From Haliea sp. (GTDB lineage: Bacteria > Pseudomonadota > Gammaproteobacteria > Pseudomonadales > Halieaceae): a stretch of DNA of 64,000 bases. Shown here piece by piece: positions 23,612 to 32,516 of this stretch; position 1 is the stretch's first letter; each line of letters starts with the position of its first letter. The translations under genes were made by a program, and so were the position numbers. The DNA is taken from contig NZNC01000019.1 of the NCBI GenBank assembly GCA_002692965.1, positions 1 through 64,000 on the forward strand, written 5' to 3'. The notes beneath the pieces are model-generated. The model saw nothing but the letters and a program-made list of their open reading frames with translations, did not search any database and was not told the DNA's origin.

Positions 23612-25452
23612 GGGTTCGCGTTGTAGACCATGGTGCAATTGCGCCCCCCACCTTTCGCGGCATACAGCGCCTCGTCTGCCTGGCGCAGCAAGGCGTCGGC
23701 TGCGAGGTCCGGATTCGGGACACAGGCCGCCACGCCAATCGACGCGGTCAGCGGCACGGCTTCACCTTGCCACTGGAAATTTGCGCCGGCAATGGCCTGC
23801 CTGATGGCCTCGGCCACCGCGAGGGCGCCCTCGGTGTCGGTACCCGGCAGCAGGACAACCAGTTCTTCGCCGCCGTAGCGGCATACCAGGTCACTACTGC
23901 GCTGAACCTGCTCCTGGCAAAGTGCGGCAATAACCCGGAGACATTCGTCACCGCACAGATGGCCGCGGGTGTCGTTGATGCGCTTGAAGTGGTCGGCATC
24001 GATCAGGAGCAGTGCAAGGCTGCGCGACTCCCGCGCGTGTCGCGACCACTCCTTCGCCAGGACCTCGTCGAAGTAGGCGCGGTTCTTCAGCTGGGTGAGG
24101 CTGTCAAGCTGGCTGAGGACCTTCAACTGATCGTAGGCCAGCTCCAGGGCCTCCGTGCGCTCGGCCACACGCGACTCGAGGACTTCGTTGGCTTCGCGCT
24201 GCATGGCGAGGTTGCGCTGCTGCGCCTCTTCACGCCGGGCGCGCTCCAGGTTGATGCGATAGGCCAGGGCGAAGGAGAGCAGGAGCATTTGCAGGACGGT
24301 ACCGACCTGCGGCAGGTACTCGGTAAAGGTGCTGCTGGGCAGCACACCCAGCTTGCTCAGGTTGAACAGAATATTGCCGGCGAGAAACAGCGACCAGGCG
24401 AGCACAAAGATGGGCGCCAGGGTGCTGCCCCGGGCCCAGAGGTGGCAACTGCCGATGAAGATCAGCACCGAGCCAAGCGTTGAGCCAGCCAGGATGGCAA
24501 TCAGGATCGCCGAGTAGGGCAGCACCAGGCCGCAGAGTGCGATCGCCGCACCGATACCGGCCAGGCCGCGCAGGGCCCGGGACCAGCCCGGGCTGTAGCG
24601 TTTTGCGTCCAGGAAGCGGTCAGTGAAGATACAGACGACGGCGAAGCCCACCGAGAAGAACAGCGGGATCGCTTGGTGGTTGAAAGCCGGGTTATCGGGC
24701 CAGAGATACTGCAGGCCGAGGCCGCGCAGGGATACCTGCGCCATCAGGAAGGTGCCCAGGAACACCACATACCACAGGTAGGCAACGTCCCGTACCGCGA
24801 AGTACAGCAGCAGGTGGTAGGCGGCCAGGGCCAGCATGATGCCAATAAACAGGGCCTGGAGCAGCAGGCCGTGCTGGGTTTCCTCGACGTAGCGGCTGGG
24901 CTCCCAGAGGGACGCGGGCAACTGTACCGACCCGGTTGTCTCAACCCGCAGCAGAAGCAGGTAGCGCTCCCCCGCCTTGAACTGCAGGGGAAATACGAAG
25001 TGCCGGTGTTCAATCGGGCGGCTGTCGAAGGGCAGGCGATCGCCGGTGGCAAAGCGCTGCACCAGCTGGCCCTGGTGCCACAGGGACAGGTCCAGGTGAT
25101 CGAGGGGTGGGTAGGCGATCACCAGCAGGCGTTCTAGATCGCGCGGGCTCTCCAGCCACGCGGCAAACCACACCGGCTCACGGACCAGGCCCAGGTTGGG
25201 GGTTTCGCCACTGGCCGGCTGCCAGTCGGGTTGAACGCGGCCGCCGGCGATGTCGCTGGCGTTCAGCGAAGCACTGCTGTCGACGACATGCACCAGGGAA
25301 TTGCCCAGCAACTGGCTCTCCGCCGCGGTCAGCGCCAGCTCGGGGATGTCGGCTTTCGCCACGGCCGCCGCGGCCAGCAGCAGGCAGGTCAGCATAATCC
25401 GGGCACAGGCCCGGCCTGGTGTCGACAGCCGGGACAGGGGCCATCGGGTCAT
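23608..25452 (-). CDS. 7TMR-DISM membrane diguanylate cyclase
   Basis: A 614-residue sensor enzyme. After a signal peptide (to about residue 34) comes a periplasmic 7TMR-DISMED2 domain (about 40-180), seven transmembrane helices (about 185-400), a coiled coil (RINLERARREEAQ to AYDQLK) and a GGDEF domain (about 440-614). The active motif is GGEEL at 527-531, competent in the family, and the inhibitory site RSSD stands exactly five residues before it. So it is probably active and product-inhibited, making c-di-GMP in response to an outside ligand. The ATG at 25452 has GGGAGC before it. It lies 88 bases after the DUF2254 gene. Confidence 0.88.
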   Translation of the reverse strand: MTRWPLSRLSTPGRACARIMLTCLLLAAAAVAKADIPELALTAAESQLLGNSLVHVVDSSASLNASDIAGGRVQPDWQPASGETPNLGLVREPVWFAAWLESPRDLERLLVIAYPPLDHLDLSLWHQGQLVQRFATGDRLPFDSRPIEHRHFVFPLQFKAGERYLLLLRVETTGSVQLPASLWEPSRYVEETQHGLLLQALFIGIMLALAAYHLLLYFAVRDVAYLWYVVFLGTFLMAQVSLRGLGLQYLWPDNPAFNHQAIPLFFSVGFAVVCIFTDRFLDAKRYSPGWSRALRGLAGIGAAIALCGLVLPYSAILIAILAGSTLGSVLIFIGSCHLWARGSTLAPIFVLAWSLFLAGNILFNLSKLGVLPSSTFTEYLPQVGTVLQMLLLSFALAYRINLERARREEAQQRNLAMQREANEVLESRVAERTEALELAYDQLKVLSQLDSLTQLKNRAYFDEVLAKEWSRHARESRSLALLLIDADHFKRINDTRGHLCGDECLRVIAALCQEQVQRSSDLVCRYGGEELVVLLPGTDTEGALAVAEAIRQAIAGANFQWQGEAVPLTASIGVAACVPNPDLAADALLRQADEALYAAKGGGRNCTMVYNANP

Positions 25453-25540
25453 ACGGCTGCTCCCGGGAGTTGAGAATCCGTGGGCAGTATATCGAAGCCG
25501 GGTCGCGGGGTGTGGCCATGCCCCCGGGCTTTCACGAGAT

Positions 25541-26797
25541 TCAGCCAGTTTCTTCCGCCACGGCGCGCAGGCGCTGCCTGTCCGCCTCCAGTGACAGCGC
25601 GAGCTCCGCGCGGTGTTGCGCCAGTGTCGACTGGCGTCTCGCCGCGGCACGAAAGGCCTCGTCGCCCAGGCGATTCAGTGCGCGCAGGCATTTCTGCAAA
25701 CGCAGCTGTACTTCGACCTGAGCGGCGCCGTCGCGGGCAATCAGCATGAAGGCATCCTCGAACAGGTCATCAATCTGCAAGGTCGCCACATGCACCCGTG
25801 GCAGTTCGGGCTCGGATTCGGACGGGGTCTCCGCCCACAGTATCAGCAGACGTGTCAGGCGGCCGAGGACGTCGATCGCGGTTCCCGGGTCGTTCATTGC
25901 CGGGGACAGTGCGCGGCAGGCGATTTCGCTCATGACGGCGAGACCAAAGCGCGGGTCCTGGTCGAAGCTGCGTTCATTGCCGATGGTAAATGCCCGGCGA
26001 ATTTCCGCGGATGCCGGCTCCAGACGGCCCTCCGGGACATCGGCCGGCAGCCAGGCCAGGGGCGTATCCGGGTAGATCATGTTGCCGGGAATCGCGGTGA
26101 CGAACAGGTCGCGATCGAGTTGCTCGCAGCACTCTCCCAGGGCCTGCATGTCGACGTGCTGCAGGTAGCCGGTGGTGCCCCCGCAGATGGCCCGGGCGCC
26201 GGGGGGAAGTCCGCTCTCGTCGCAAAGCGGTGTGCCGCCCAGGCAGGGTGCCTTGCGCCGCACCTGCATGGCCTCGCGTGTGGTCTGCTCCACCAGGTTC
26301 GTGGTCTCGCCGACGCGCCCCAGCCGGGTGAGCTGGTCGATCCAGCGCAGGAGGGAGACCACGATGAGCATGATGACCGCGATGGTAAACAGGAACAGCA
26401 CGAAGCGGCCGCGCTCGCCGTAGGCCCCGGTCTTCAGCACCACGATGCCGACGATGCTGAAGAGGAAGGAGCCGATAAAGGTCGAGAGCACATTCTGGCT
26501 CACCCGATCCTCCATCAGCAGGCGGGTGGCGCGGGGCGAGACATTGCTGGTGGAGGCGCTGTAGGCGGCGGTCATCACGCTGAGCGAAAAGGTGGTCACC
26601 GCCAGCATGCTGGTCGCGATAATGTTGAGAACACCGTCCACGGCTTCGGCGCCGATATAGGTGGGCAGAACCGCGGGCACATGATCCTCGATCAGGGCGG
26701 CAAAGATCGCGGCACCCACACCCAGCAGCCCAATCAGGGTGGCCCGCACCCACAGCGTGCGGGTCAGCTGTCTCAGTATCCAGTACCAGCGCGGCAT
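25541..26797 (-). CDS. DUF2254 membrane protein
   Basis: A 418-residue protein of the DUF2254 family: two N-terminal membrane segments (LWVRATLIGLLGVGAAIFAAL and a second around VTTFSLSVMTAAYS), two more near residues 110-160, then a soluble C-terminal part of about 250 residues with RALSPAMNDPGTAIDVL, the family's most conserved stretch. Function is not known; a transport or sensor role has been suggested by fold only. The ATG at 26797 follows GGAGAT. It faces away from the antiporter gene, and the shared 124-base gap holds a perfect hairpin. Confidence 0.82.
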   Translation of the reverse strand: MPRWYWILRQLTRTLWVRATLIGLLGVGAAIFAALIEDHVPAVLPTYIGAEAVDGVLNIIATSMLAVTTFSLSVMTAAYSASTSNVSPRATRLLMEDRVSQNVLSTFIGSFLFSIVGIVVLKTGAYGERGRFVLFLFTIAVIMLIVVSLLRWIDQLTRLGRVGETTNLVEQTTREAMQVRRKAPCLGGTPLCDESGLPPGARAICGGTTGYLQHVDMQALGECCEQLDRDLFVTAIPGNMIYPDTPLAWLPADVPEGRLEPASAEIRRAFTIGNERSFDQDPRFGLAVMSEIACRALSPAMNDPGTAIDVLGRLTRLLILWAETPSESEPELPRVHVATLQIDDLFEDAFMLIARDGAAQVEVQLRLQKCLRALNRLGDEAFRAAARRQSTLAQHRAELALSLEADRQRLRAVAEETG

Positions 26798-26815
26798 GGC
26801 GATATCTCCAGCGTG

Positions 26816-26836
26816 TCGCAGCCGCGGGGGCTGCGA
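26816..26836. other. Perfect 8-bp inverted repeat in divergent promoter region
   Basis: TCGCAGCC (26816-26823) and GGCTGCGA (26829-26836) surround a five-base loop. It lies 19 bases from the DUF2254 start codon and 85 bases before the antiporter start. A dyad there may be a protein-binding site for one or both genes. No T-run follows in either direction, so it is not a terminator. Confidence 0.45.
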
Positions 26837-26921
26837 TCTGAGCGAAGTTCCAGCATACACCGAATTCGCGCAAAGCCGACTCCGTGTCCATACTGCGAGA
26901 AAAGTGCGGGGGCGCCCGGCC

Positions 26922-29405
26922 ATGGAACACAGCGCATCGGTCATCGACCTGGTCAGCGGGGTGGTCTTTCTATTGCTGGTGGCAGCGGCGGTGCTGGCCT
27001 TTTGCAAGCGCTTTCGCCTGCCCTTCACCGTACTCCTGGTCGTGGTCGGCATCGGGCTGTCCGGACTGGAGCCATGGGCGCCGGCTTTCCTCGAGCCCCT
27101 GGTGGGCTTTGCCATCTCCCCCGAGGTGATTCTGTTTGTCTTTCTGCCCACGCTGATTTTCGAGTCGGCACTCCATCTCGAGGTGCGCGAGCTGCGGCGC
27201 AACCTGCTGCCGGTGCTGACGCTGGCGGTCCCGGGCCTGCTGATCTCCACGGCGATTATCGGCTTCCTGGTGGCCGGGGTCACCGGCATTGACCTTGCCG
27301 CGGCGCTGTTGCTGGGGGCGATTCTCAGTGCCACGGATCCGGTGGCGGTGATTTCCCTGTTCAAGCAACTGGGCGCGCCGCGCCGCCTCACCATCCTGGT
27401 GGAGGGGGAAAGCCTGTTCAACGATGCCACGGCGATTGTCGCCTCGCAGATCCTGCTGGCCATCGCCGTGGCGGGCTATGTGTCAACCAACACGGTTGTC
27501 GCAGGCCTGGGCGACTTTGTATTCGTATTCTTCGGCGGCGCGGTGGTCGGCTGGGTGCTCGCGGTGGTGACCGGTTTCGTGCTGGGGCGGGTGGAGGAGG
27601 ACGCCATGATCGAGATATCCCTGACCACCATCCTCGCCTATTTTTCCTTCCTGATTGCCGAGCACCTGCTGCACGTCAGTGGCGTCATGGCTACCGTGGC
27701 GGCCGCCCTGACCATCGGCAGCTGGGGGCGCTCCAAGATCTCCCACTCGGTTACCGAATACCTGGAGCATTTCTGGGAGTACCTGGCCTTTGTTGCCAAC
27801 GCGCTGATCTTCCTGCTGGTGGGGCTGCAGATCAATGTGGCGGCCATCGCGGATGCCTGGTCCACACTGTTGTGGGTGATCGCTGCCATGCTGCTGGCGC
27901 GGGCGGTGGTGGTGTTCAGCCTGGTGCCGCTCGTCGGGCGCCTGCCGGGTGCCGAGCATATTGACCGGCGTTTCCAGGTGGTCATGTACTGGGGCGGCCT
28001 GCGCGGGGCCATTGCCCTGGCGATTGCCCTCAGTCTCGGTGATTTTGCCTATGCCGATACCTTCGTCGTGCTGGTCACGGGTGCGGTCCTGTTTACCCTG
28101 GTCGTACAGGGGCTCAGCATCGAAACCCTGATTCGCTGGTTGGGCCTGAACCGGCCGCCCCTGGCCGACCGCATCGCCGAGAGCGAGGCGCGCCTGAGTG
28201 CCCGGCGCACGGCGCTGGCCAGCCTGCCGCGCTTGCAGCAGGAGGGCGGTTTCTCGGCGCGGCGCACGGCACGCGTGGGCACGGCCCTGGAACTGGCAAT
28301 CGAGGAAGCCGAGCAACAATTCGAGGACCAGCGCCGCCGGGAGCTGACCCGCGAGAGTGAATACAATCTGCTGCTTTTGAAGTGCTTCTCGGTGCAGAAG
28401 GCCCTCTACCATGAGATGTTCAGCCGCGGGCACCTGTCGGAGAAGACCTATCGCAACATGGTCTACGCGCTCAACGTGGAGGCGGACAGCCTGCGCTACC
28501 ACGGCACCTTGCCCAGGATTCCACCGCGCTCGCGCTTCGAGCGCTGGTCGCGCAATACCTGGATGCGCCTGGTGCAGCGCCTGGGCATGGGCCTGCTGGA
28601 CGACCACGCCGAGTCGATTCGCAGCCACTCGACGGCGCGCGATTACGAGCTGGCCTGGGCCGGCTATCACGGCTGCATGCGGGTACTGGCCACCATCGAC
28701 CAGCTCTCGCGCCTCAGCGACGCACGGGGCGAGGTGGTGGCGGAGGTGAGTGCCCTGTTCCGGCGCTGGGCGCGGGGTGCCCGCAAGCGCATGGAACATG
28801 TGATGCAGGACTTCCCGGAGTTCCACCAGGCCAGCGAGCAGCGCCTGGCCGAGCGCATGATGCTGCACAGCCAGCGCGATTTTATCCTCGCCCAGCGGCG
28901 CAGCGGGTCTATTCCCAACAGTGTGGCCACGGGCCTGCTGCAGGAGCTGGACGAGGAAATCCGGCAGCGGCGGGGATACGACACCACGCGTTTCCGCATC
29001 GATCCCGTGGAGCTGCTGCGCAAAGTGCCCCTGTTCGAGCACGTGCCTGAAGCCGAGGTGCCGCGTATCCTGGCCTGCCTGAAGCAGCGCACGGTACCGG
29101 CGCGCCAGGACCTGATTCGCGAGGGTGACTACGACGATTCGCTCTACCTGATCGCCCGCGGCCAGGTGCGGGTACTGCGGCGCAATGCGCAGGGCGACGA
29201 GGAGGAGGTTGCGGTGCTGGCTGCCGGCGACTTCGTGGGGGAGAGCGGCTTCCTCACGGGCGCCGCGCGCAGCGCCACCTGCCGCGCCCTGACCCCCTGT
29301 GCGATTTACGAGCTCAAGCGCCGCGATCTGGAGCGTTTCCGCCGTAGCTGCCCGGAACTTCACGCAGCCTTGCAGGCGGCCCGTGCACAGCGGGGGGAAG
29401 CATGA
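26922..29405 (+). CDS. Na+/H+ antiporter (CPA1) with C-terminal cyclic-nucleotide-binding domain
   Basis: An 827-residue fusion. Residues about 8-420 form a 12-13-segment CPA1 exchanger with the ion-site motif GESLFNDATAIV, which carries the essential Asn-Asp pair, and SATDPVAVISLF. A long cytoplasmic helical linker follows (about 430-690). Residues about 695-815 are a cNMP/Crp-like beta-roll: IREGDYDDSLYLIARGQVRVL, then GDFVGESGFLTGAARSATCRA as the phosphate-binding cassette. Known relatives exchange Na+ or K+ for H+. The fused domain suggests gating by cAMP or a similar nucleotide. The ATG at 26922 (MEHSASVI) has only a weak ribosome site. Confidence 0.85.
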   Translation: MEHSASVIDLVSGVVFLLLVAAAVLAFCKRFRLPFTVLLVVVGIGLSGLEPWAPAFLEPLVGFAISPEVILFVFLPTLIFESALHLEVRELRRNLLPVLTLAVPGLLISTAIIGFLVAGVTGIDLAAALLLGAILSATDPVAVISLFKQLGAPRRLTILVEGESLFNDATAIVASQILLAIAVAGYVSTNTVVAGLGDFVFVFFGGAVVGWVLAVVTGFVLGRVEEDAMIEISLTTILAYFSFLIAEHLLHVSGVMATVAAALTIGSWGRSKISHSVTEYLEHFWEYLAFVANALIFLLVGLQINVAAIADAWSTLLWVIAAMLLARAVVVFSLVPLVGRLPGAEHIDRRFQVVMYWGGLRGAIALAIALSLGDFAYADTFVVLVTGAVLFTLVVQGLSIETLIRWLGLNRPPLADRIAESEARLSARRTALASLPRLQQEGGFSARRTARVGTALELAIEEAEQQFEDQRRRELTRESEYNLLLLKCFSVQKALYHEMFSRGHLSEKTYRNMVYALNVEADSLRYHGTLPRIPPRSRFERWSRNTWMRLVQRLGMGLLDDHAESIRSHSTARDYELAWAGYHGCMRVLATIDQLSRLSDARGEVVAEVSALFRRWARGARKRMEHVMQDFPEFHQASEQRLAERMMLHSQRDFILAQRRSGSIPNSVATGLLQELDEEIRQRRGYDTTRFRIDPVELLRKVPLFEHVPEAEVPRILACLKQRTVPARQDLIREGDYDDSLYLIARGQVRVLRRNAQGDEEEVAVLAAGDFVGESGFLTGAARSATCRALTPCAIYELKRRDLERFRRSCPELHAALQAARAQRGEA

Positions 29406-29468
29406 GCGTTGCGCCGCGACAGCGGTCTGCGGCAGCATAGGGCTTTTGTGCCCAGGGAAGACTCAACC

Positions 29469-29984
29469 ATGGCGACGGATTTGCAACGTGCACCCTATAC
29501 CACCCTGCGGACCCAGTGCCCGCCGGCCTGGATCGACGTCAACCAGCACATGAACGCCACGCATTACACGCTGGTGGTCTACGACGCCCACGTCGCCTTG
29601 ACCGATATCCTCGGCCTGGGTGACGACTATGTGGCGCAGACGGGATGCGGCAAGGTGGTGCTGGAGAGCCACCTGGTCTACGAGCGGGAGGTGGGTCTGG
29701 GCGACGAGCTCGAGGTGCGTTCCTGGCTGCTGGCAGTGGATGCCAAGCGCCTGCATTTCTTTCACGAACTGTATAATCTGAGTCGTGACTGCCGCGCGGC
29801 GATTGCCGAGCAGGTGGACATGCATGTGGACCTGGGCGCCCGGCGCTCCGCGCCCTTTCCCGACTGGAAGCTGCGCCAGCTGCAGGATGTGGTGCGCCAG
29901 ATGCTGTCGCAGCCCTACCCGGAGGGTGTCGGCAGTCGCCTGCGCCCGCCGGTGAATGACTGGCTGCAGACCACACAATCCTGA
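29469..29984 (+). CDS. Hotdog-fold thioesterase-like protein
   Basis: A 171-residue acyl-CoA thioesterase-like protein of the 4HBT hotdog fold. WIDVNQHMNATHYTLVVYDAH near residue 22 carries the typical D-x-N-x-H-M-N pattern of the 4HBT active site, followed by VLESHLVYEREVGLGDELEV. It resembles thioesterases paired with L-carnitine dehydrogenases, though no such gene is here. It probably hydrolyses an acyl-CoA thioester in the cytoplasm. The ATG at 29469 follows AGGGAAGA. A 24-base gap separates it from the LLM gene, so the two likely share a transcript. Confidence 0.8.
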   Translation: MATDLQRAPYTTLRTQCPPAWIDVNQHMNATHYTLVVYDAHVALTDILGLGDDYVAQTGCGKVVLESHLVYEREVGLGDELEVRSWLLAVDAKRLHFFHELYNLSRDCRAAIAEQVDMHVDLGARRSAPFPDWKLRQLQDVVRQMLSQPYPEGVGSRLRPPVNDWLQTTQS

Positions 29985-30007
29985 TTGCCCAATAGCGAGG
30001 CGGCAGC

Positions 30008-30916
30008 ATGCAGTACTGGCTTTCCATCACCACCATCCCGGAGCAGGACCAGCTGCTGGACCTGGCGCGTCTCGCGGAATCCCTCGGCTTTGACGGCATT
30101 ACCCTGGCCGACCATGTGCTGATGCCGACGCGCATCGAGAGCCGCTATCCCTACACCGAGGACGGCGAGGTCTGGTGGACACCGGAAACCCCCTGGCCCG
30201 ACCCCTGGGTCACCCTGGCCAGCATGGGGGCGGTGACCTCGCGCCTGAAACTGGCCTCGAATATCTGCCTGGCGGCATTGCGCGACCCCGCGGTGCTGGC
30301 CAAGGCCGTCACCACCGCCGCGGTGCTGACCAACGAGCGGGTTGTGCTGGGGGCCGCGGTGGGCTGGCTGCGCGAGGAGTACGACCTGCTCGGCGTGCCC
30401 TTCGAGCAGCGCGGCCGCCGACTGGACGAACTGCTGGCGCTGTTCCATCTGTTCTGCAGCGGCAAGGCCTTTGCTCATGAGGGCGAGTTTTTCCGCTACC
30501 CCGAAGTGTTGATGAGCCCCGCGCCGAAACGGCCGGTACCGGTGTGGTGTGGCGGGGCGGCCCCGGCGGCCCTGCGTCGCGCTGCGCGACAGGACGGCTG
30601 GCTCGGTCTGCCCCTGGACCGCGCCAGTGCACCGCCGATGATCCAGACCTTGCGCGATGAGCGGAAGCGTGCCGGGCTGCCCCTGGACGATTTTGCCATC
30701 AACATCGCCCTGACCGAGGCCCACGAGCCGGCGACGATTCGCGAGCTGGAGGAGCAGGGGGTGACCGGGCTGATGATCATGGCGCCCTGGCTGCCCAATC
30801 CCTTTTTCACCGCCGACTGGTACGATCCGGAGGCAGACCCCGCGCGCTTCGAGACCAAGCGCGCGGCCCTGGAGCGTTTTGCCGAGCAGGTACTGAGCAG
30901 CGCTGGCCAGCCCTGA
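30008..30916 (+). CDS. Luciferase-like oxidoreductase, F420-dependent type (TIGR03619-like)
   Basis: A 302-residue single-domain TIM-barrel oxidoreductase. Features include LARLAESLGFDGITLADHVLMP near the start, VVLGAAVGWLREEYDLLGV, with the GxGWxxxE pattern of the group, and RGRRLDELLALFHLF. The VVLGAAVGW loop and PVPVWCGGAAPAAL fit the TIGR03619 subgroup, whose characterised relatives in actinobacteria use coenzyme F420. Whether this one does is not proven. The ATG at 30008 follows GCGAGG. It is convergent with the deazaflavin-type nitroreductase gene eight bases downstream. Confidence 0.82.
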   Translation: MQYWLSITTIPEQDQLLDLARLAESLGFDGITLADHVLMPTRIESRYPYTEDGEVWWTPETPWPDPWVTLASMGAVTSRLKLASNICLAALRDPAVLAKAVTTAAVLTNERVVLGAAVGWLREEYDLLGVPFEQRGRRLDELLALFHLFCSGKAFAHEGEFFRYPEVLMSPAPKRPVPVWCGGAAPAALRRAARQDGWLGLPLDRASAPPMIQTLRDERKRAGLPLDDFAINIALTEAHEPATIRELEEQGVTGLMIMAPWLPNPFFTADWYDPEADPARFETKRAALERFAEQVLSSAGQP

Positions 30917-30923
30917 GCAGACG

Positions 30924-31379
30924 CTAGCGAATGGGCTCGAGCACCACCACCGGAATGCGCCGCTCGGTTGCCGCCTGGTACTTGGTGTAGGGCGCGTAGT
31001 AATTGACCATGATCTCCCACAGCTTCTCGCGCTCCTCGCCGACCGCATCCCGCGCCATGGCAGGGAAGCGGTCGGAAGCCACCTGTACCTCGACCCGGGG
31101 GTTGGCCTGCAGGTTCAGGTACCAGGCGGGGTGCGCGGGGGCACCGCCCTTGGAGGCGATCACGCAATAGTTGCCGTCGTTGGTGGGGCGGTAGATCAAC
31201 GGCAGGGTGAGTGGCTCCCCCGACTTGCGGCCGGTGGTGGTCAACAACAGCGTGGTGAGCATGCCGCTGCCACCACCCAGCGAGGCATCCCAGAAGTGAC
31301 CTTTTTCAGGGTCGCGGCGGTAGAGCTCGATATGCTCGCGAATCCAGTCGGGCATGGAGTCCGGTATTTTCTGTGCCAT
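30924..31379 (-). CDS. Deazaflavin-dependent nitroreductase (DDN) family protein
   Basis: A 151-residue split-beta-barrel protein of the family named for the F420H2-dependent Mycobacterium nitroreductase Ddn. Visible are LLLTTTGRKSGEPLTLPLIY, YCVIASKGGAPAHPAWYLNL and PRVEVQV, the family's diagnostic segments, with TKYQAATERRIPVVVLEP as the C-terminus. Characterised members reduce quinones or nitro compounds with F420H2. The ATG at 31379 follows ATGGAGG; a longer reading frame upstream has no site. Together with two LLM oxidoreductases it raises the question whether this organism makes F420. Confidence 0.85.
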   Translation of the reverse strand: MAQKIPDSMPDWIREHIELYRRDPEKGHFWDASLGGGSGMLTTLLLTTTGRKSGEPLTLPLIYRPTNDGNYCVIASKGGAPAHPAWYLNLQANPRVEVQVASDRFPAMARDAVGEEREKLWEIMVNYYAPYTKYQAATERRIPVVVLEPIR

Positions 31380-31503
31380 GGTCTTGCCTCCATTGAGGGG
31401 AAAGCGAATTTCAGTGTAAATGCAAACACGCTGTGTTTGTAGTCGCGACCTCAGCGCCATAGTCTGCTTCGACTGGGACCAGTCGGCGTGCAGGGAGGGG
31501 GTT

Positions 31504-32391
31504 GTGCTAGCGTTTCTCGGAGCGAAGCGAGTGAGGGCCGGCGCGGCAGGCGGTGCCCCCCGCGAAGCCTTTTCACCCGAGCAGGCTCTTCGGATGCGCC
31601 TCCCCCACTACCATCCCGACATGCCTTTCCTGGTCTCCTGGTCACAGAAGGCCGGTTGTACCTCAGTGCTGAAATGGTTCCTGTTTCACGCCGGGCTGCT
31701 CGAGGAGGCAGTGGCCTATTCCGACTCGGACCCCGGCATGGATATCCACAGCTATGAGATGCGGGTATTCAAGGCGGAGAAGGGCTATCGCCAGGGTGTT
31801 CAGCAGGCCCTGTATGTTGGCATGCCGGTGCTGAATTTCCTGCGCTGTCCCTTCCAGCGAACCTTCAGTGCCTATGTTCACCTGAGCAATCGCTTCTTTA
31901 TCAACCTGGAGCGCAAAGGCATCACGTCGATGGGCTTGCGCACGCGGCAGCGGCTGCTTCGCTATGTCTATGAAGACGACGTCAGCGTCGAGTACCCGGT
32001 TTCCTTTCTCGACTATCTGGGCTGGCTGGAGGCGGAGGTCGATACGCTGGATGACCCCCATCACATGCCGCAGCACTCGGCAATCTACGCCTGCCCGACC
32101 ATCGAGCACTACCGTCTGGAAGACTTCGACCGGGTGGTCGTCGAGATCGAACAGCGCTTCGGGCTGAAGCCCTCCCGCGGGCAAGCCCTGGGCAGTGGCC
32201 ACCACCGTCCCAAGAGCCCGGTGGCGGACCGGGCGGCCCTGCGCCTGCTGGAGCGGGCGCTAACGCTCAATCCCTCGCCGCAGTTTCGCCTGCCCCGGGT
32301 CACCCGGGAGCTGCTGGCCGGCACCGAGTTCGAAGCGCGCATCCAGCGCCTGTATGCGCGGGACATCGCCCTTTACGACAGTCTCGGCTGA
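31504..32391 (+). CDS. Sulfotransferase-family protein
   Basis: A 295-residue protein with the PAPS-binding pattern of sulfotransferases: WSQKAGCTSVLKWF corresponds to the 5'-phosphosulfate loop near residue 45, and NFLRCPFQRTFSAYVHL to the 3'-phosphate motif. The rest is low in known motifs; such proteins in marine bacteria sulfate surface polysaccharides or metabolites. The start is taken as GTG at 31504, five bases after GGAGG; an ATG at 31420 would add 28 residues and reach back into the divergent promoter region. Activity and acceptor are not shown. There is no partner gene nearby and no PAPS synthase in the window. Confidence 0.75.
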   Translation: MLAFLGAKRVRAGAAGGAPREAFSPEQALRMRLPHYHPDMPFLVSWSQKAGCTSVLKWFLFHAGLLEEAVAYSDSDPGMDIHSYEMRVFKAEKGYRQGVQQALYVGMPVLNFLRCPFQRTFSAYVHLSNRFFINLERKGITSMGLRTRQRLLRYVYEDDVSVEYPVSFLDYLGWLEAEVDTLDDPHHMPQHSAIYACPTIEHYRLEDFDRVVVEIEQRFGLKPSRGQALGSGHHRPKSPVADRAALRLLERALTLNPSPQFRLPRVTRELLAGTEFEARIQRLYARDIALYDSLG

Positions 32392-32422
32392 ATGCCGGGA
32401 TAGGCCATGGGGTCGCCTCGTG

Positions 32423-32439
32423 TTTATGGAATTTTTATG
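32423..32439 (+). promoter_or_regulatory. 11-bp-spaced direct repeat upstream of trkH, candidate KdpE-type site
   Basis: TTTATG occurs at 32423-32428 and again at 32434-32439, one helical turn apart. OmpR/PhoB-family regulators, which include KdpE, bind direct repeats of this spacing. The pair lies about 30 bases before the likely -35 element of the trkH operon, a usual activator position. Confidence 0.45.
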
Positions 32440-32466
32440 CGCTGGCCCCTGGAAAGTTATCGACTG

Positions 32467-32494
32467 TTTACGCGGCCTGCCCCCACACTATAGG
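32467..32494 (+). promoter_or_regulatory. Candidate trkH operon promoter
   Basis: TTTACG (32467-32472) and TATAGG (32489-32494) are 16 bases apart. The ATG follows 22 bases later, with GGGGGAGGG between. The -35 matches four of six consensus bases and the -10 about four. The short leader suits a strongly regulated operon. Confidence 0.45.
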
Positions 32495-32516
32495 TGACGT
32501 TGCGGGGGAGGGCGGC

